A stretch of DNA of 64,000 bases, taken from an uncultured Duncaniella sp. Lineage in GTDB: Bacteria > Bacteroidota > Bacteroidia > Bacteroidales > Muribaculaceae. Position numbers and translations under genes: made by a program. Where the stretch lies: positions 62,001-126,000 of the forward strand of contig CAJTRI010000007.1 of the NCBI GenBank assembly GCA_910578615.1. Direction: 5' to 3'. The notes below the pieces were generated by a model. The model saw only the letters and a program-made list of their open reading frames with translations. It was not told the origin of the DNA and searched no databases. Within the stretch, counting starts at the first letter, position 1; every line of letters begins with the position of its first letter. Positions 51,580-61,509 of this stretch are shown here, piece after piece.

Positions 51580-52343
51580 CAGGATGGAGGGTTTGTGACT
51601 GTGAGTAGACTGAGCAGGAGGGTAGGAAGTGCCTCGGCGAATTCGGGCATAGAGGAAAAGACCACGGCGGCGCCTGCCTCTTCGAGTGCCGAACGGGGAA
51701 TAGGGCCGGTGGTCACACCCACTGTGAAGGCTCCGGCGCGGTCTCCTGATTCGACGCCCAACGGGGCGTTTTCTACGACTATTGACTGGGAGGGGGATAC
51801 GCGGGCGAGTTGCATGGCACGTATGAATGGCTCAGGGTGTGGCTTTCCGTGTTTAACGTTGCGGGATGTGATGCGCATGTCATCGGCGAATATGCCGGGG
51901 TAGTCTTCGGAGAGGCGCGATATCACACTGCCCTGGCCGGAGCCTGTGACCAGTACGCGGGTTATTCCGGCGTCGCGGAACACGTTGACCATGTCTAATG
52001 CTCCCGGCATTGGCTCGACGCGTGGTAGTTCGTTGAAATATTCGGTCTTTCTCTGATATAGCGCCGCAGCCTCGGCCGGGTCGGCATCATGGCCGTATGC
52101 GCGGTTGAAGAGTCGGTTGATGGTGGCTATGCCGGTACATCCCTCATAGAGATAGAACTCCTCCCGGGTGCATTGTATCCCTTTTTCGGAGATGAGGCGG
52201 TGCCATGCAGCCGTGTGGTTTTTCATCGAGTCGTATAGTGTGCCGTCCATGTCGATGAGGGCCGCGCGCGGGACGATACGGGTATAATGATGGCGTTCGA
52301 GGAAGCGCCTGATTTCTGCGCCATAGGGGATATGTCGGTTCAT
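51579..52343 (-). CDS. HAD-family phosphatase (beta-phosphoglucomutase-like)
   Basis: 254 residues. Motif I LIDMDGTLYDS contains the nucleophile Asp31 and Asp33, motif II is VLVTGSGQ, motif III the lysine in KHGKPHPEPF, and motif IV lies in IVVENAPLGVESG. A helical cap follows motif I, as in subfamily I phosphatases and phosphoglucomutases. It probably dephosphorylates or isomerises a small phosphorylated metabolite; which one is unknown. It overlaps the AsmA gene upstream by 4 bp. Confidence 0.85.
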   Translation of the reverse strand: MNRHIPYGAEIRRFLERHHYTRIVPRAALIDMDGTLYDSMKNHTAAWHRLISEKGIQCTREEFYLYEGCTGIATINRLFNRAYGHDADPAEAAALYQRKTEYFNELPRVEPMPGALDMVNVFRDAGITRVLVTGSGQGSVISRLSEDYPGIFADDMRITSRNVKHGKPHPEPFIRAMQLARVSPSQSIVVENAPLGVESGDRAGAFTVGVTTGPIPRSALEEAGAAVVFSSMPEFAEALPTLLLSLLTVTNPPS

Positions 52344-55300
52344 TTCTTTCGTTTGTTTTGTTCCTTTACGGGGAGATCCTGCCGGGGTGCGACAGTGTCT
52401 GGGGCGGCTATGAGGCCTTCCTTTATGAAATATAGAGAGTCAGAACGGGAGATGGTGTCGGCACCTGTGGAGCCGGCCGGCATCGGGTGCATGGCCTGTG
52501 ATGCAGAGAAGTCGAGGGTTCTGACCCGGGCGTTGCGTGCGCCGCGCCGGAAGATGTTGCTGATCTCACGGACAAGGTTGATGCGTGTGGTGTCAGCGAT
52601 AGAGACGGTTTTCGACATGTTTTTCTCATTGAACTTGGCGCCTCCGAGGCGGATCTTCATTTTATCTGGGTTGCCGGTGATGTTGATTCCGAACTTGAAC
52701 GGCAGTGGGGATTTGAGCACGGCAACATGATAGTTCAGATTCATGGCCATGTCGTTGCTTCCTGTCACTCCGAGTTTGTAGCGGTCAAGATTGAACATGA
52801 ACGGGAAAAGTTGCAGGCGGGAGTCCTCTACTATCATCTCCACCGTCATGCTGTCAATCACGTTGCGCTCCTTGTGCTTGAACATCAGCCATTTCCCGAT
52901 GGTTCGGAATGTCTCGTCATCAATGACTCTCAGAGAGTCGCCCGAAATCTTGACAGCGGCTTTAAGGGAGGGGATGTCGAGGTTCATGGCGGAGTCTATC
53001 TTGGTGGTGGCGGCTATGTCGGCATTGATTATGCCGTCAATCCCTTGCAGCAGCGGCATAAGGGAATCGATAGCCGGGACGAGTTTCAGGAATTCGCCTA
53101 TATGGAACTCGTTGACCATTAGCCCGAATGCGAATGAGGCATCATTTTTAGAAGGGGCTGAATAGAGGGCGTTGAGGTCAACGGATCCGATGTCGGTTTT
53201 CGCCCTCAGTTGGTTGAGGTTCAGGGCGCCACGATAAATATTGAGTATTCCTTTGAAGTCATGGAACACGAGATTGTCATAGATTATGTTTCGTGCGTTG
53301 ACGTTCAGGGCCGCCTCGATGTTTGAAGGAATTACGAGTACGGATGCGGTGTCGGCAGAGATTTGTGCAACCTTGTTCTCTATGTTCTCGTCATTGCCTA
53401 TATCGTCCGGGGCGGCAAGCTGCAACACTCCGTCGTCTTTTTCGGCAAAGGCTGCACCAGCGAATACGGCGGCAGCTATCTCGTTGATGTCTATGGAGTC
53501 GGAGCTGAGACGGAAGTTTGCCACTATGGGCTGGCGGCCGGTGGAAGATGTCAGGGCCTTCGTGATGTTGCTGACGATTCCGTCCACGAGGAAGTCGCTG
53601 TGGCCGACATTGAGGCGTGTGCCGTTTATGATGACCGAGTCGGAGCTGAATCTCATGTCAAGGTCTGACATGCGGTTGCGCAGGGGGAAGAGTGGTGAGA
53701 ATACACGTGCGCGTTCGGCGCGCAGACTGCCCTCGGCCCTCCAAAGGACAAGAAGCTTTTTGAGCGTGTTGTCAACCTCTATATCTAAGACCTCACGCCC
53801 GGTGGTGTCAGCCTTGGCCATACGTGCACGACGGCGTTCGTAGGCCATGCGTGCCTCCATTCTTCTGACCGAGTCCTCTGGAAGGTCGGGATAGAGTGTC
53901 ATCAGGGAGTCGAGTCGGGCCTGACGACGCCGTGATAGCTTGGGAGGTGCCGATGGATGTATGGTCAGGACGGCCACGGCATTGCGGAGGGAGGCGCGGC
54001 TTAGACGGTCGCCGTATATGGCCCTCTCGGCACCGATATCAAGATGGAGTCGCGGTTTTGCGGCGTCATCCTTATAGCGGGTGAGTGATGTGCCCACCAT
54101 GGCGTTGCGGAGACGCACCCTCACGGAGTCCTCCGTGGATCGGAGCATGAGCCGTTCAGCCATGATGCGGCCTCCGATCGGATTTATGAGGGTTGTGTCG
54201 GTGCTTGAAGCCGTATTTTTGCATCCTACACCCATTTTGAGGCCTTTTCCTTGCATTTCCATCCCGGGAATGAGGCATGAAAGAGTGTCTATTTTCAGTG
54301 ACGCCGTCAGAAGGGAGTCCGTGGTGGCCTCCATGCGGGTGAATGAGGTATTGGTGCCGAGATGCAGGCTCATTTCGCGTGAATATATGTGTATCGGGGC
54401 TTCTGGAAGGTTTACATCAAGATTTGTCAGAGTGGCATCGCCGGTGAGGAGGACACGGTGGAAGTTTTCTTTGTCGAGATAGCTTCGGCGCAGGGAGAAG
54501 TCACAGTCGGCTTTTAGAAGTCCTTTGATAGTGCCGGGAAATTTGTCGAGGAGGATGCGAGGGAGCTTGGCCATGCTTAGTCCGCCACGAAATGTACCTT
54601 TTATATAAGGATTGGAAATGATGTCTGTCACTGTGGCTGAAAGAAGGAATCCCATTCCTTCTCCCTGGGCTTTGAGGCGGTGGATGTCTATGGTTGAGCG
54701 GTCGGGGTTGAGGCCGTCTATGTCGGCCGAGATGTCGGCTTCGAGTATGTCAAGACTCATCCTGTCATATTTGGCGCTCCCTCGCGGAATCTTTATGGAG
54801 AAAGATAACGATGGTATTGAGTCCGTCCCTATGGTATAGGGACGTGTCAGGGCTGCTTCGGAGCTGATGGAGAAGTCGGCGTCAATCTTGCCTAATTCTC
54901 CGCGTAATTCACTGGGAACCAATGCCACTATCTCCTTGAAAGGAGTGAGTGGGATGGAGGCGTCAAGGCTTTCAACGCGGATGCTGTCCTTGAAATCCAC
55001 CTTTGCAGAGAGATTCAAGGATACGTCGCCGGCGCGGATGACAAATTTGTCAAGAGAGGCTTTCATAGGCATGGACGGTGACCAGGTCACATCTCCGCCA
55101 AGCCCGAGACCGAGTTCGTTTATTGTGAGGTCTGGGATGGATAGAGAGGTGAGTCCGGCTATGTCGAGCTTATATACCGGGGCGGAATTGCCGTCGAGAG
55201 ATGTCGTTGAGAGAAGAAGGCGGGAGTCAACGGAGTCAGGAAGAGAGACATAGCGTATGGGAAATCCTCCCTCTATTCTGAAAGTCTCCATCTCTATCTT

Positions 55301-55840
55301 TGGAATCAGTATGGCCGATTCTTTGTCTTTTGAATCATCTGATTTTGGAAATATGTCGAGACTTGATGAGGAGGGTGTGGCCTGTACGAGATTGAAGGCC
55401 GGACGATCTATGGTGATGTCATAAAGGTGGAGGGTACCGCTGATGAGCTGCGGGATGTTGACGGCTCCGTTCAGACGGTTTATGGTGAGGAGGGTGTCGG
55501 CATAGGCCGGGAGTCTTGACGACACGGAGTCGGGCAGACCTTCAAAGGCGTCTGTCAGCACCGTTAGCCTGCTGACATCGAGTCGGAATTTAGGGAAGGT
55601 CTTCCAGAAGCTTATCTCTATGCGTTCGGCACGGAGGGTGCCGTTGATATTCTTGTCGGCTATCTTTTCGATTATCGGGGTCAGGCGTTCTGGTTTCAGA
55701 TAATTGACCGCCACCGTTATGACGGCGGTTATAAGAAGCAGTATGGAAAGGAACACCCACCCGAGGGCGCGGAGTGTCTTTTTCCACATCGGGCGGGGGG
55801 GCTTTACGGGTATATTTTTAGAGTCGTGGTCTTCGCTCAT
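52340..55840 (-). CDS. Large AsmA-family envelope protein
   Basis: 1166 residues. A short cytoplasmic N-terminus (proline/lysine-rich, 1-25) precedes one membrane helix (about 26-47) and a very long periplasmic region rich in beta strands. The N-terminal part after the helix (LTPIIEKIADKNINGTLRAER) and the C-terminal DMAMNLNYHVAVLKSPLPFKFG segment match AsmA/AsmA_2 domains. AsmA-like proteins resemble bridge-type lipid transporters (TamB/YhdP-like) and influence outer-membrane lipid homeostasis. A lysine-rich tail ends the protein. It shares an operon with queC-DUF5715 upstream and HAD-aroB downstream. Confidence 0.82.
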   Translation of the reverse strand: MSEDHDSKNIPVKPPRPMWKKTLRALGWVFLSILLLITAVITVAVNYLKPERLTPIIEKIADKNINGTLRAERIEISFWKTFPKFRLDVSRLTVLTDAFEGLPDSVSSRLPAYADTLLTINRLNGAVNIPQLISGTLHLYDITIDRPAFNLVQATPSSSSLDIFPKSDDSKDKESAILIPKIEMETFRIEGGFPIRYVSLPDSVDSRLLLSTTSLDGNSAPVYKLDIAGLTSLSIPDLTINELGLGLGGDVTWSPSMPMKASLDKFVIRAGDVSLNLSAKVDFKDSIRVESLDASIPLTPFKEIVALVPSELRGELGKIDADFSISSEAALTRPYTIGTDSIPSLSFSIKIPRGSAKYDRMSLDILEADISADIDGLNPDRSTIDIHRLKAQGEGMGFLLSATVTDIISNPYIKGTFRGGLSMAKLPRILLDKFPGTIKGLLKADCDFSLRRSYLDKENFHRVLLTGDATLTNLDVNLPEAPIHIYSREMSLHLGTNTSFTRMEATTDSLLTASLKIDTLSCLIPGMEMQGKGLKMGVGCKNTASSTDTTLINPIGGRIMAERLMLRSTEDSVRVRLRNAMVGTSLTRYKDDAAKPRLHLDIGAERAIYGDRLSRASLRNAVAVLTIHPSAPPKLSRRRQARLDSLMTLYPDLPEDSVRRMEARMAYERRRARMAKADTTGREVLDIEVDNTLKKLLVLWRAEGSLRAERARVFSPLFPLRNRMSDLDMRFSSDSVIINGTRLNVGHSDFLVDGIVSNITKALTSSTGRQPIVANFRLSSDSIDINEIAAAVFAGAAFAEKDDGVLQLAAPDDIGNDENIENKVAQISADTASVLVIPSNIEAALNVNARNIIYDNLVFHDFKGILNIYRGALNLNQLRAKTDIGSVDLNALYSAPSKNDASFAFGLMVNEFHIGEFLKLVPAIDSLMPLLQGIDGIINADIAATTKIDSAMNLDIPSLKAAVKISGDSLRVIDDETFRTIGKWLMFKHKERNVIDSMTVEMIVEDSRLQLFPFMFNLDRYKLGVTGSNDMAMNLNYHVAVLKSPLPFKFGINITGNPDKMKIRLGGAKFNEKNMSKTVSIADTTRINLVREISNIFRRGARNARVRTLDFSASQAMHPMPAGSTGADTISRSDSLYFIKEGLIAAPDTVAPRQDLPVKEQNKRKK

Positions 55841-55861
55841 TTATATGATAATGTATAGATA

Positions 55862-56683
55862 TTACTCAGGTTTTCTGGCGGTGATGTGGAAACACGGCTG
55901 GCCGCGTTCGTATTTCACCCACAGCTTTCCTTCTTCACGCATGGCTTTCAACACCTCTCCGAGTATACCTTTTAGGTCGTCCACGCTGCGCGCGGGAGCG
56001 GGAGAACCGGCCACGAACGAGGCATAGGATATGTCGAACGTTGTGCCGTACTGGTGGACGGACGAGTCTACGGCGTTGCGGTTGCGGCGTCTCAGACGTT
56101 TGACGGTCTGCGGTGTGCGCAGGAGGCTCGTGACCTTTATGCGGTAGTCACCGCCTCCACGGGCTGTGATGGTGTCACGGAAACGGCGTCCTATCTCGCG
56201 GAGGGTCACGGCGGCTTCCGGGACAAGATATGGACGGGAGAATATCAGTGTGTCCAGATAATAATCCTGGCATGTGGTTATCTTCACCAAGGGGCGGCGC
56301 AGCTGCCAGTGGGAACGTGTGTCAGTGAGTGGCGTTATGCCATATTTGGCTGCTTCGGCGAGATGGACGTGGTTTGAGTCGTTGAAGAAGGCACGCATGT
56401 TGCCGAAATAGTTCACCTTGATGCGTTGTGTCGGTTCGGGCATTTCTTCAAGATGCCTTTTGTGAAACGACACGGTATCGGCCTTTTCGAGGTCATGAAC
56501 CGATGTGCCACGCATTATCTGCGTGACAGGGGCTTCTTCGGCCACTATTTCCGAGCCATCATCCTCGCTACGGTTGACGGGGACACACATCACCACACAC
56601 AGCGAGATGAACAGCATCACCGGCAGCAAGAGTTGCAGGGCTTTTGTCCTGTTGAGTTTCCTGTGTTTCTTCCTGCCGCTCAT
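55862..56683 (-). CDS. DUF5715-like periplasmic protein with M15-type peptidase triad
   Basis: 273 residues from the ATG at 56683, which shares a base with the queC stop (TAATG); an extension to 56746 overlaps queC and is not supported. A basic N-terminus and one membrane helix (about 17-35) anchor it. The C-terminal half carries SLLRTPQTVKRLRRRN, SSVHQYGTTFDIS (His210, Asp217) and CFHIT (His266), the zinc-ligand pattern of VanY/M15 D,D-carboxypeptidase-like enzymes. It may trim peptidoglycan peptides. This assignment to the DUF5715 group is from memory of the family. Confidence 0.7.
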   Translation of the reverse strand: MSGRKKHRKLNRTKALQLLLPVMLFISLCVVMCVPVNRSEDDGSEIVAEEAPVTQIMRGTSVHDLEKADTVSFHKRHLEEMPEPTQRIKVNYFGNMRAFFNDSNHVHLAEAAKYGITPLTDTRSHWQLRRPLVKITTCQDYYLDTLIFSRPYLVPEAAVTLREIGRRFRDTITARGGGDYRIKVTSLLRTPQTVKRLRRRNRNAVDSSVHQYGTTFDISYASFVAGSPAPARSVDDLKGILGEVLKAMREEGKLWVKYERGQPCFHITARKPE

Positions 56684-57327
56684 TATTCGTCGGTTTCGAT
56701 GCCTGCATCGGCGAGGGCCTGGGCGCGTTCGATGCATGTAGCGCACTTGCCGCAGTGCTTCTCACCTCCCTTGTAGCATGAATATGTGAGAGAATAGTCT
56801 ACACCCAGAGCCTTGCCGCGCCGTGCTATATCTGACTTGGTGATATTGGTATACGGGGCTTCGAGCCTCAGGTGTTCGTAGGTTCCGGCGGCAATTGCCT
56901 CGCCCATAGCCTTTACGAAGTCCGGGCGGCAGTCAGGATATATCTCGTGGTCTCCGCCATGGTTGGCCAGCATCAGGCCTTGCAGTCCGAGGCTTTCTGC
57001 GAGTCCTGCGGCCACGGAGAGCATTATCCCGTTGCGGAAGGGTACCACCGTAGAGCGCATGTTGTCATTGCCGTAGCTTCCCTCCGGAACCGACTCGGCC
57101 CCATCCAGTAGGGAGCTGTGGAAGTGCTGACCCATGAACGACAGATCTATCTCGATCCACCTGATGCCGAGTTTCTCACAGTTGAGGCGGGCATAGCGAG
57201 CCTCCATCAGATTGTGGTTCGAACCATACTGGAATGTAACGGCTGCCGCTATGCGGTCTCGGTAATCCCATAAGAGTGTGACGGAGTCCATCCCGCCCGA
57301 GAGGACTATGAGCATGTCTTTTTCCAT
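56683..57327 (-). CDS. queC: 7-cyano-7-deazaguanine synthase
   Basis: 214 residues. The PP-loop SGGMDS is at 10-15 and the structural zinc cysteines are Cys184, Cys192, Cys195 and Cys198 in the C-terminal CYKGG...CGKCATC segment. It converts 7-carboxy-7-deazaguanine to preQ0 using ATP and ammonia. queF, which reduces preQ0, lies 5 bp upstream, so the two act in sequence. queD and queE, needed earlier, are not in the window. Confidence 0.95.
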   Translation of the reverse strand: MEKDMLIVLSGGMDSVTLLWDYRDRIAAAVTFQYGSNHNLMEARYARLNCEKLGIRWIEIDLSFMGQHFHSSLLDGAESVPEGSYGNDNMRSTVVPFRNGIMLSVAAGLAESLGLQGLMLANHGGDHEIYPDCRPDFVKAMGEAIAAGTYEHLRLEAPYTNITKSDIARRGKALGVDYSLTYSCYKGGEKHCGKCATCIERAQALADAGIETDE

Positions 57328-57332
57328 GAATC

Positions 57333-57803
57333 TTAGAATGATGAGGGGAATGATTCGATAAGTCTGTGACGTGCCATTTCCTGATGTTCATGGTCGCCGT
57401 AGTTTGCAAATGGGTGTATGGCTATTCCGCCACGCGGGGTGAAGATGCCTTTTACCTCTATGTATCGGGGATCCATCAGGCGGATAAGATCCTTCATGAT
57501 GATGTTCACGCAGTCCTCGTGGAAGTCTCCGTGGTTGCGGAAGCTGAAAAGGTAGAGTTTAAGGCTCTTGCTCTCCACCATGAGTGTGCGCGGTATGTAG
57601 GATATGATGATCTTTGCAAAGTCCGGCTGCCCGGTCTTGGGGCAGAGGGAAGTGAACTCGGGACACAGGAAAGTCACGAGATATTCGTTGGAGGGATGTT
57701 TGTTGACAAATGTTTCAAGGACGTCAGGCGAGTATTTGTCGGGATATGATGTGCCGGTGTTGCCAAGCAATGTGACTCCGGCCAGTTCTTCGTCATTTCG
57801 CAT
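57333..57803 (-). CDS. queF: NADPH-dependent 7-cyano-7-deazaguanine reductase QueF (type I)
   Basis: 156 residues, the short single-domain type I enzyme. The nucleophile is Cys54 in PEFTSLCPKTGQPDF, Asp61 is the proton donor, and ESKSLKLYLFSFRNHG (77-92) is the QueF NADPH-binding motif. It reduces the nitrile of preQ0 to the amine preQ1 for queuosine in tRNA. It is the first gene of a six-gene operon, behind a TACTTTTG box; its short leader shows no obvious preQ1 riboswitch. Confidence 0.95.
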   Translation of the reverse strand: MRNDEELAGVTLLGNTGTSYPDKYSPDVLETFVNKHPSNEYLVTFLCPEFTSLCPKTGQPDFAKIIISYIPRTLMVESKSLKLYLFSFRNHGDFHEDCVNIIMKDLIRLMDPRYIEVKGIFTPRGGIAIHPFANYGDHEHQEMARHRLIESFPSSF

Positions 57804-57828
57804 ATTGTAAAACCTTATATATTCACTG

Positions 57829-57836
57829 CAAAAGTA
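57829..57836 (-). promoter_or_regulatory. Promoter -7 box of the queF operon
   Basis: The - strand reads TACTTTTG, 25 nt before the queF ATG. No exact -33 TTTG at standard spacing. Confidence 0.55.
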
Positions 57837-58147
57837 GCTAAAAAACGTGAGATGGCAAGGGGGACAGGCCGGGTAATGGTTTAAAGTTTAGAAAGTTTAA
57901 TTTTTTTGAGAATTCTGTTGGTGAATGTTACACTGGAAGGAGGGTGGGGTGGATAAATGGAGGTCTGGACGGACTCTTCCTTTTTGGGGACGGCAGATGA
58001 GCTTTTTGAGTGTTTTGTCTACAATCTTTTTGCTAAATCTGACATTTTGCCACGAATGTTAGACAGAAATGGCACAAAATGATGTGGATATAAGAAAAGT
58101 TAACATTTTTTTTGATAACACAGATTAACACATATCTAAAAAAGTAT

Positions 58148-58155
58148 TACTTTTG
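58148..58155 (+). promoter_or_regulatory. Promoter -7 box of susC/susD
   Basis: TACTTTTG matches TAnnTTTG; it gives a leader of about 115 nt before the susC ATG. A hairpin pairing AAC.GTCCT with AGGAC.GTT (58190-58215) lies within the leader. Confidence 0.5.
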
Positions 58156-58278
58156 CAATTGACAAGTAGGCATACTATGTCTGAAAAATAACAGTCCTGT
58201 CTTATTAGGACGGTTCTACTGCTATTAAAATCATTTTTATTCTATACTTTAATTATTTCGTTTTTTATCTATTCAGGT

Positions 58279-61200
58279 ATGAAAAAGCTGTTTCTTCTTC
58301 TTGCGGCAATCATCACCTTCTCGCTCAACGTACTGGCGCAAGACCAGCGTGTGACGGGTGTGGTAGTGGGAGCCGACAACGGTGAACCCCTGGTGGGCGC
58401 AACCGTTATGGGAGTGGGTACGAGCGTTGGTACCGTCACTGACATTGACGGCAACTTCTCTCTCAACCTTCCCGCAAAAGTCAAGAAATTATCCGTTTCC
58501 TATGTAGGCATGGAGACAAAGGAGGTAAACATTACTCCGGGAGTTGCCATGAACATAGCGCTTGACGGTTCAAATATGCTCGACGAGGTCATCACCGTGG
58601 CCTACGGTACTGCCAAGCGTTCGGCTTTCACTGGTTCGGCTTCGGTGCTTGACGCATCGGAAATCGAGTCAGTACAGGTTTCCAACCCGGTAGAGGCTCT
58701 GAAAGGCAAAGTGTCAGGTGTGCAGCTTACTAACGCATCTGGCGCTCCCGGTTCAAATCCCACAATCAGAATCCGTGGTATTTCTTCAATCAACGCCGGC
58801 AATTCACCTCTTGTAGTCGTTGACGGTACCCCTTATTCAGGAGACCTGAACAATATCTCCTCCCAGGATATTGAAAGCATGACCGTCCTCAAAGACGCTG
58901 CTTCAAATGCACTTTATGGAGCACGTGGTGCCAACGGTGTCATCCTTATTACCACCAAGAAGGGTAAGGGCGATGCCAAGGTGACTTTTGATGCCAAGTG
59001 GGGTTCAAACAGCCGTGCCACAAAGTTCTATGATGTTATAACAGATCCCCGTGAGTACTATAATACTTATGCATGGGGTCTGGCAAACAGCCAGATTTTC
59101 AAAGGGAAGGATCAGGTTGCAGTTCTGAAATATGTACGTGAGAATCTTATCGGTTCACCCGATGATACTTCTGTGGGCCTTCGTTACAACGTGTTCACCG
59201 TGCCCGAAGGCGAGGAACTTGTAGGTGAGGACTTCCGTATCAATCCGAATGCTACCATCGGACGTCTTGTAAGTACTGAGAATGGTGACTATTGGCTTCA
59301 GCCGGATGACTGGCGTGATGAGGCCTATGGCAACGCCCTTCGTCAGGAGTATAACCTAAGTATTGCACAGGCCAGTGACCGTGGCTCTTTCTATGTGTCT
59401 GCCAGCTACCTTAACAACCAAGGTATCGTGCAGAACACAGAACTTGAGCGTTTTACAGGTCGTATGTCTGCCGATCTTCAGGCCAAGCCTTGGCTTAAAG
59501 TAGGTGCCAACATGAGCTACACTCATTTCTCCAACAAGGCTCTTGGAGATGAGGGTGAGTCTGCTTCTTCGGGCAATGTGTTTGCAATTGCCAACCAGAT
59601 TGCTCCTATCTATCCTCTTTGGGTACGTGACGGCAACGGTGCGATTATGACCGACTCCAACGGAATCCAGATGATGGACTATGGTGATGGTATGAATGCA
59701 GGTCTTAACCGTCCCTACATGTCAAACGCCAATGCCATCCAGTCGTCTCGTCTTGACGTGGACAAGGGTGAAGGCAATGCTTTCAGTGCTAATGCTTTTG
59801 CTGAAATCCGTTTCCTGAGAGATTTCAAGTTTACCACAAACAACTCTGTGGATATTGATGAGACACGTTTCAACAATGTCACAAATCCCTATTACGGTCA
59901 GTATGTTTCGCAGAACGGTATGGTTTCTGTGTCTCATCAGAGATCAATAAACTATACCTACCAGCAGCTTCTCAACTGGACACGCCAGTTTGGCGACCAT
60001 AATATAAGCGTTCTCCTCGGTCATGAAAATTATTGGCAGAAGAGCTACGTCCTGATGGGTAGTGCCCATAACATGCTTCTTCCCGACAATGAGGAACTTG
60101 CCGGTGCCATCGAGACTGATAACAATACATCTTATCGTGGCGATTATAACAATGAGGGCTGGCTTGGACGTGCCAATTATGACTATGACGGCACATACTT
60201 TGTAAGCGCTTCTCTGCGTCGTGATGCATCGTCTCGATTCCATCCTGACCACCGTTGGGGTAACTTCTGGTCACTCGGTGGTGCTTGGATTATCAGCAAA
60301 GAGAAATTCTTTAATGCTCCCTGGGTAGATATCTTGAAACTAAAAGCCTCTTATGGTGAGCAGGGTAACGATAATATCGGAAGTTACCGATATGTCAATA
60401 CATATTCTATCATCAACTCTAACGGACATCCTGCCGCTGTGCCCCTTACAATGGGTAATCCCAATATAACCTGGGAAAAAGGTGGTAACTTCAATGCTGG
60501 TGTCGACTTTAGCTTCTGGAACGAACGTCTTGGCGGTACTTTCGAAGGATTTATAAGAAATACCTATGATATGCTCTCCTATTTCCCTCTTCCTCCGAGC
60601 TTTGGTTATGGAGGTTATTATAGGAATGTTGGTGACATGTCTAACCGTGGTGTGGAACTTGATGTCCATGGCGATATTATCCGCACAAAGGATATTACAT
60701 GGAGCGCGAACTTAAATATCACTTGGTATAAGAACAGGATTACAAAGCTTCCTGAATGGAGTAAGACACTTGAAGTCGACGGAGTTTCCGGATACTCAGG
60801 CAGCGAATACTTCTATGGAGAAGGCGAACCTATCTATACATTCTATATGAAGAAATCGGCCGGTGTGAATCCTGAGACAGGTATGCCCCGTTGGTGGCGT
60901 AATACCAGGGATAAGGACGGTAATATAACCGGTCGTGAAATGACTGAGACTTATTCTGATGCTGACAACTATCTCTGTGGAACCGCCCTTCCGAGTGCAT
61001 ACGGTGGTTTTGGAACCAGTCTTAATGCATATGGATTTGATTTCTCGATTGATTTTGTTTACCAGCTTGGTGGTCAGGTTTATGACGGTAGCTATGCCGG
61101 TCTGATGGGTTCTGTGACACAGGAAGGCCGTGGTACAGCCATCCACAAGGATATTCTGAATTCATGGACTCCTGAGAATCCTAACAGTGGTCTTCCGAGA

Positions 61201-61482
61201 TTTTCTTACGGAGATCTCTATACCGCAGGTTTCTCAGACCGCTTCCTCACTGACGCAAGCTATCTGGCGCTCCAAAGCATAAACTTCGGATATACTCTCC
61301 CCTCCAAGATTACTCGTAAAATCGATGTAGACAAGATCCGTGTATATATGAGTGCGGACAACATCGCGCTTTGGTCAAAGCGTCAGGGTCTTGATCCCCG
61401 CCAATCAATCACCGGTGCGGCATCAAATGCATATTATGCTCCTATCCGTACTATATCCGGCGGTATCAATATATCTTTCTAA
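58279..61482 (+). CDS. SusC/RagA-family TonB-dependent outer-membrane transporter
   Basis: 1067 residues. The signal peptide (1-20, ending NVLA) is followed by a carboxypeptidase-regulatory-like domain (24-98), a TonB-box-like DEVITVAYGT (102-111), the plug with the SusC-specific stretch ending ALYGARGANGVILITT (206-226), and a large beta barrel ending in TISGGINISF. It forms a pedal-bin complex with the SusD-like lipoprotein encoded 27 bp downstream and imports an oligosaccharide or other large nutrient at the expense of TonB energy. No sugar-cleaving enzyme, sigma or anti-sigma gene is in view, so the substrate is unknown. Confidence 0.95.
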   Translation: MKKLFLLLAAIITFSLNVLAQDQRVTGVVVGADNGEPLVGATVMGVGTSVGTVTDIDGNFSLNLPAKVKKLSVSYVGMETKEVNITPGVAMNIALDGSNMLDEVITVAYGTAKRSAFTGSASVLDASEIESVQVSNPVEALKGKVSGVQLTNASGAPGSNPTIRIRGISSINAGNSPLVVVDGTPYSGDLNNISSQDIESMTVLKDAASNALYGARGANGVILITTKKGKGDAKVTFDAKWGSNSRATKFYDVITDPREYYNTYAWGLANSQIFKGKDQVAVLKYVRENLIGSPDDTSVGLRYNVFTVPEGEELVGEDFRINPNATIGRLVSTENGDYWLQPDDWRDEAYGNALRQEYNLSIAQASDRGSFYVSASYLNNQGIVQNTELERFTGRMSADLQAKPWLKVGANMSYTHFSNKALGDEGESASSGNVFAIANQIAPIYPLWVRDGNGAIMTDSNGIQMMDYGDGMNAGLNRPYMSNANAIQSSRLDVDKGEGNAFSANAFAEIRFLRDFKFTTNNSVDIDETRFNNVTNPYYGQYVSQNGMVSVSHQRSINYTYQQLLNWTRQFGDHNISVLLGHENYWQKSYVLMGSAHNMLLPDNEELAGAIETDNNTSYRGDYNNEGWLGRANYDYDGTYFVSASLRRDASSRFHPDHRWGNFWSLGGAWIISKEKFFNAPWVDILKLKASYGEQGNDNIGSYRYVNTYSIINSNGHPAAVPLTMGNPNITWEKGGNFNAGVDFSFWNERLGGTFEGFIRNTYDMLSYFPLPPSFGYGGYYRNVGDMSNRGVELDVHGDIIRTKDITWSANLNITWYKNRITKLPEWSKTLEVDGVSGYSGSEYFYGEGEPIYTFYMKKSAGVNPETGMPRWWRNTRDKDGNITGREMTETYSDADNYLCGTALPSAYGGFGTSLNAYGFDFSIDFVYQLGGQVYDGSYAGLMGSVTQEGRGTAIHKDILNSWTPENPNSGLPRFSYGDLYTAGFSDRFLTDASYLALQSINFGYTLPSKITRKIDVDKIRVYMSADNIALWSKRQGLDPRQSITGAASNAYYAPIRTISGGINISF

Positions 61483-61509
61483 ACATATCTATTTCAGAAT
61501 ATAAAGACA

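Larger units (their letters stand above)
57804..58278. other. Divergent promoter region between queF and susC
   Basis: 475 bp with no gene. It holds the queF promoter box, an AT-rich stretch with GTTTAAA/GTTTAGAAA/GTTTAATT repeats (57880-57904), the susC promoter box and a 120-nt susC leader. No binding site for a specific regulator could be recognised. Confidence 0.6.

Noticed and set aside
57804..57900. preQ1 riboswitch before queF
   Set aside because: The predicted leader is about 20 nt, and no preQ1-type hairpin with an A-rich tail could be recognised.
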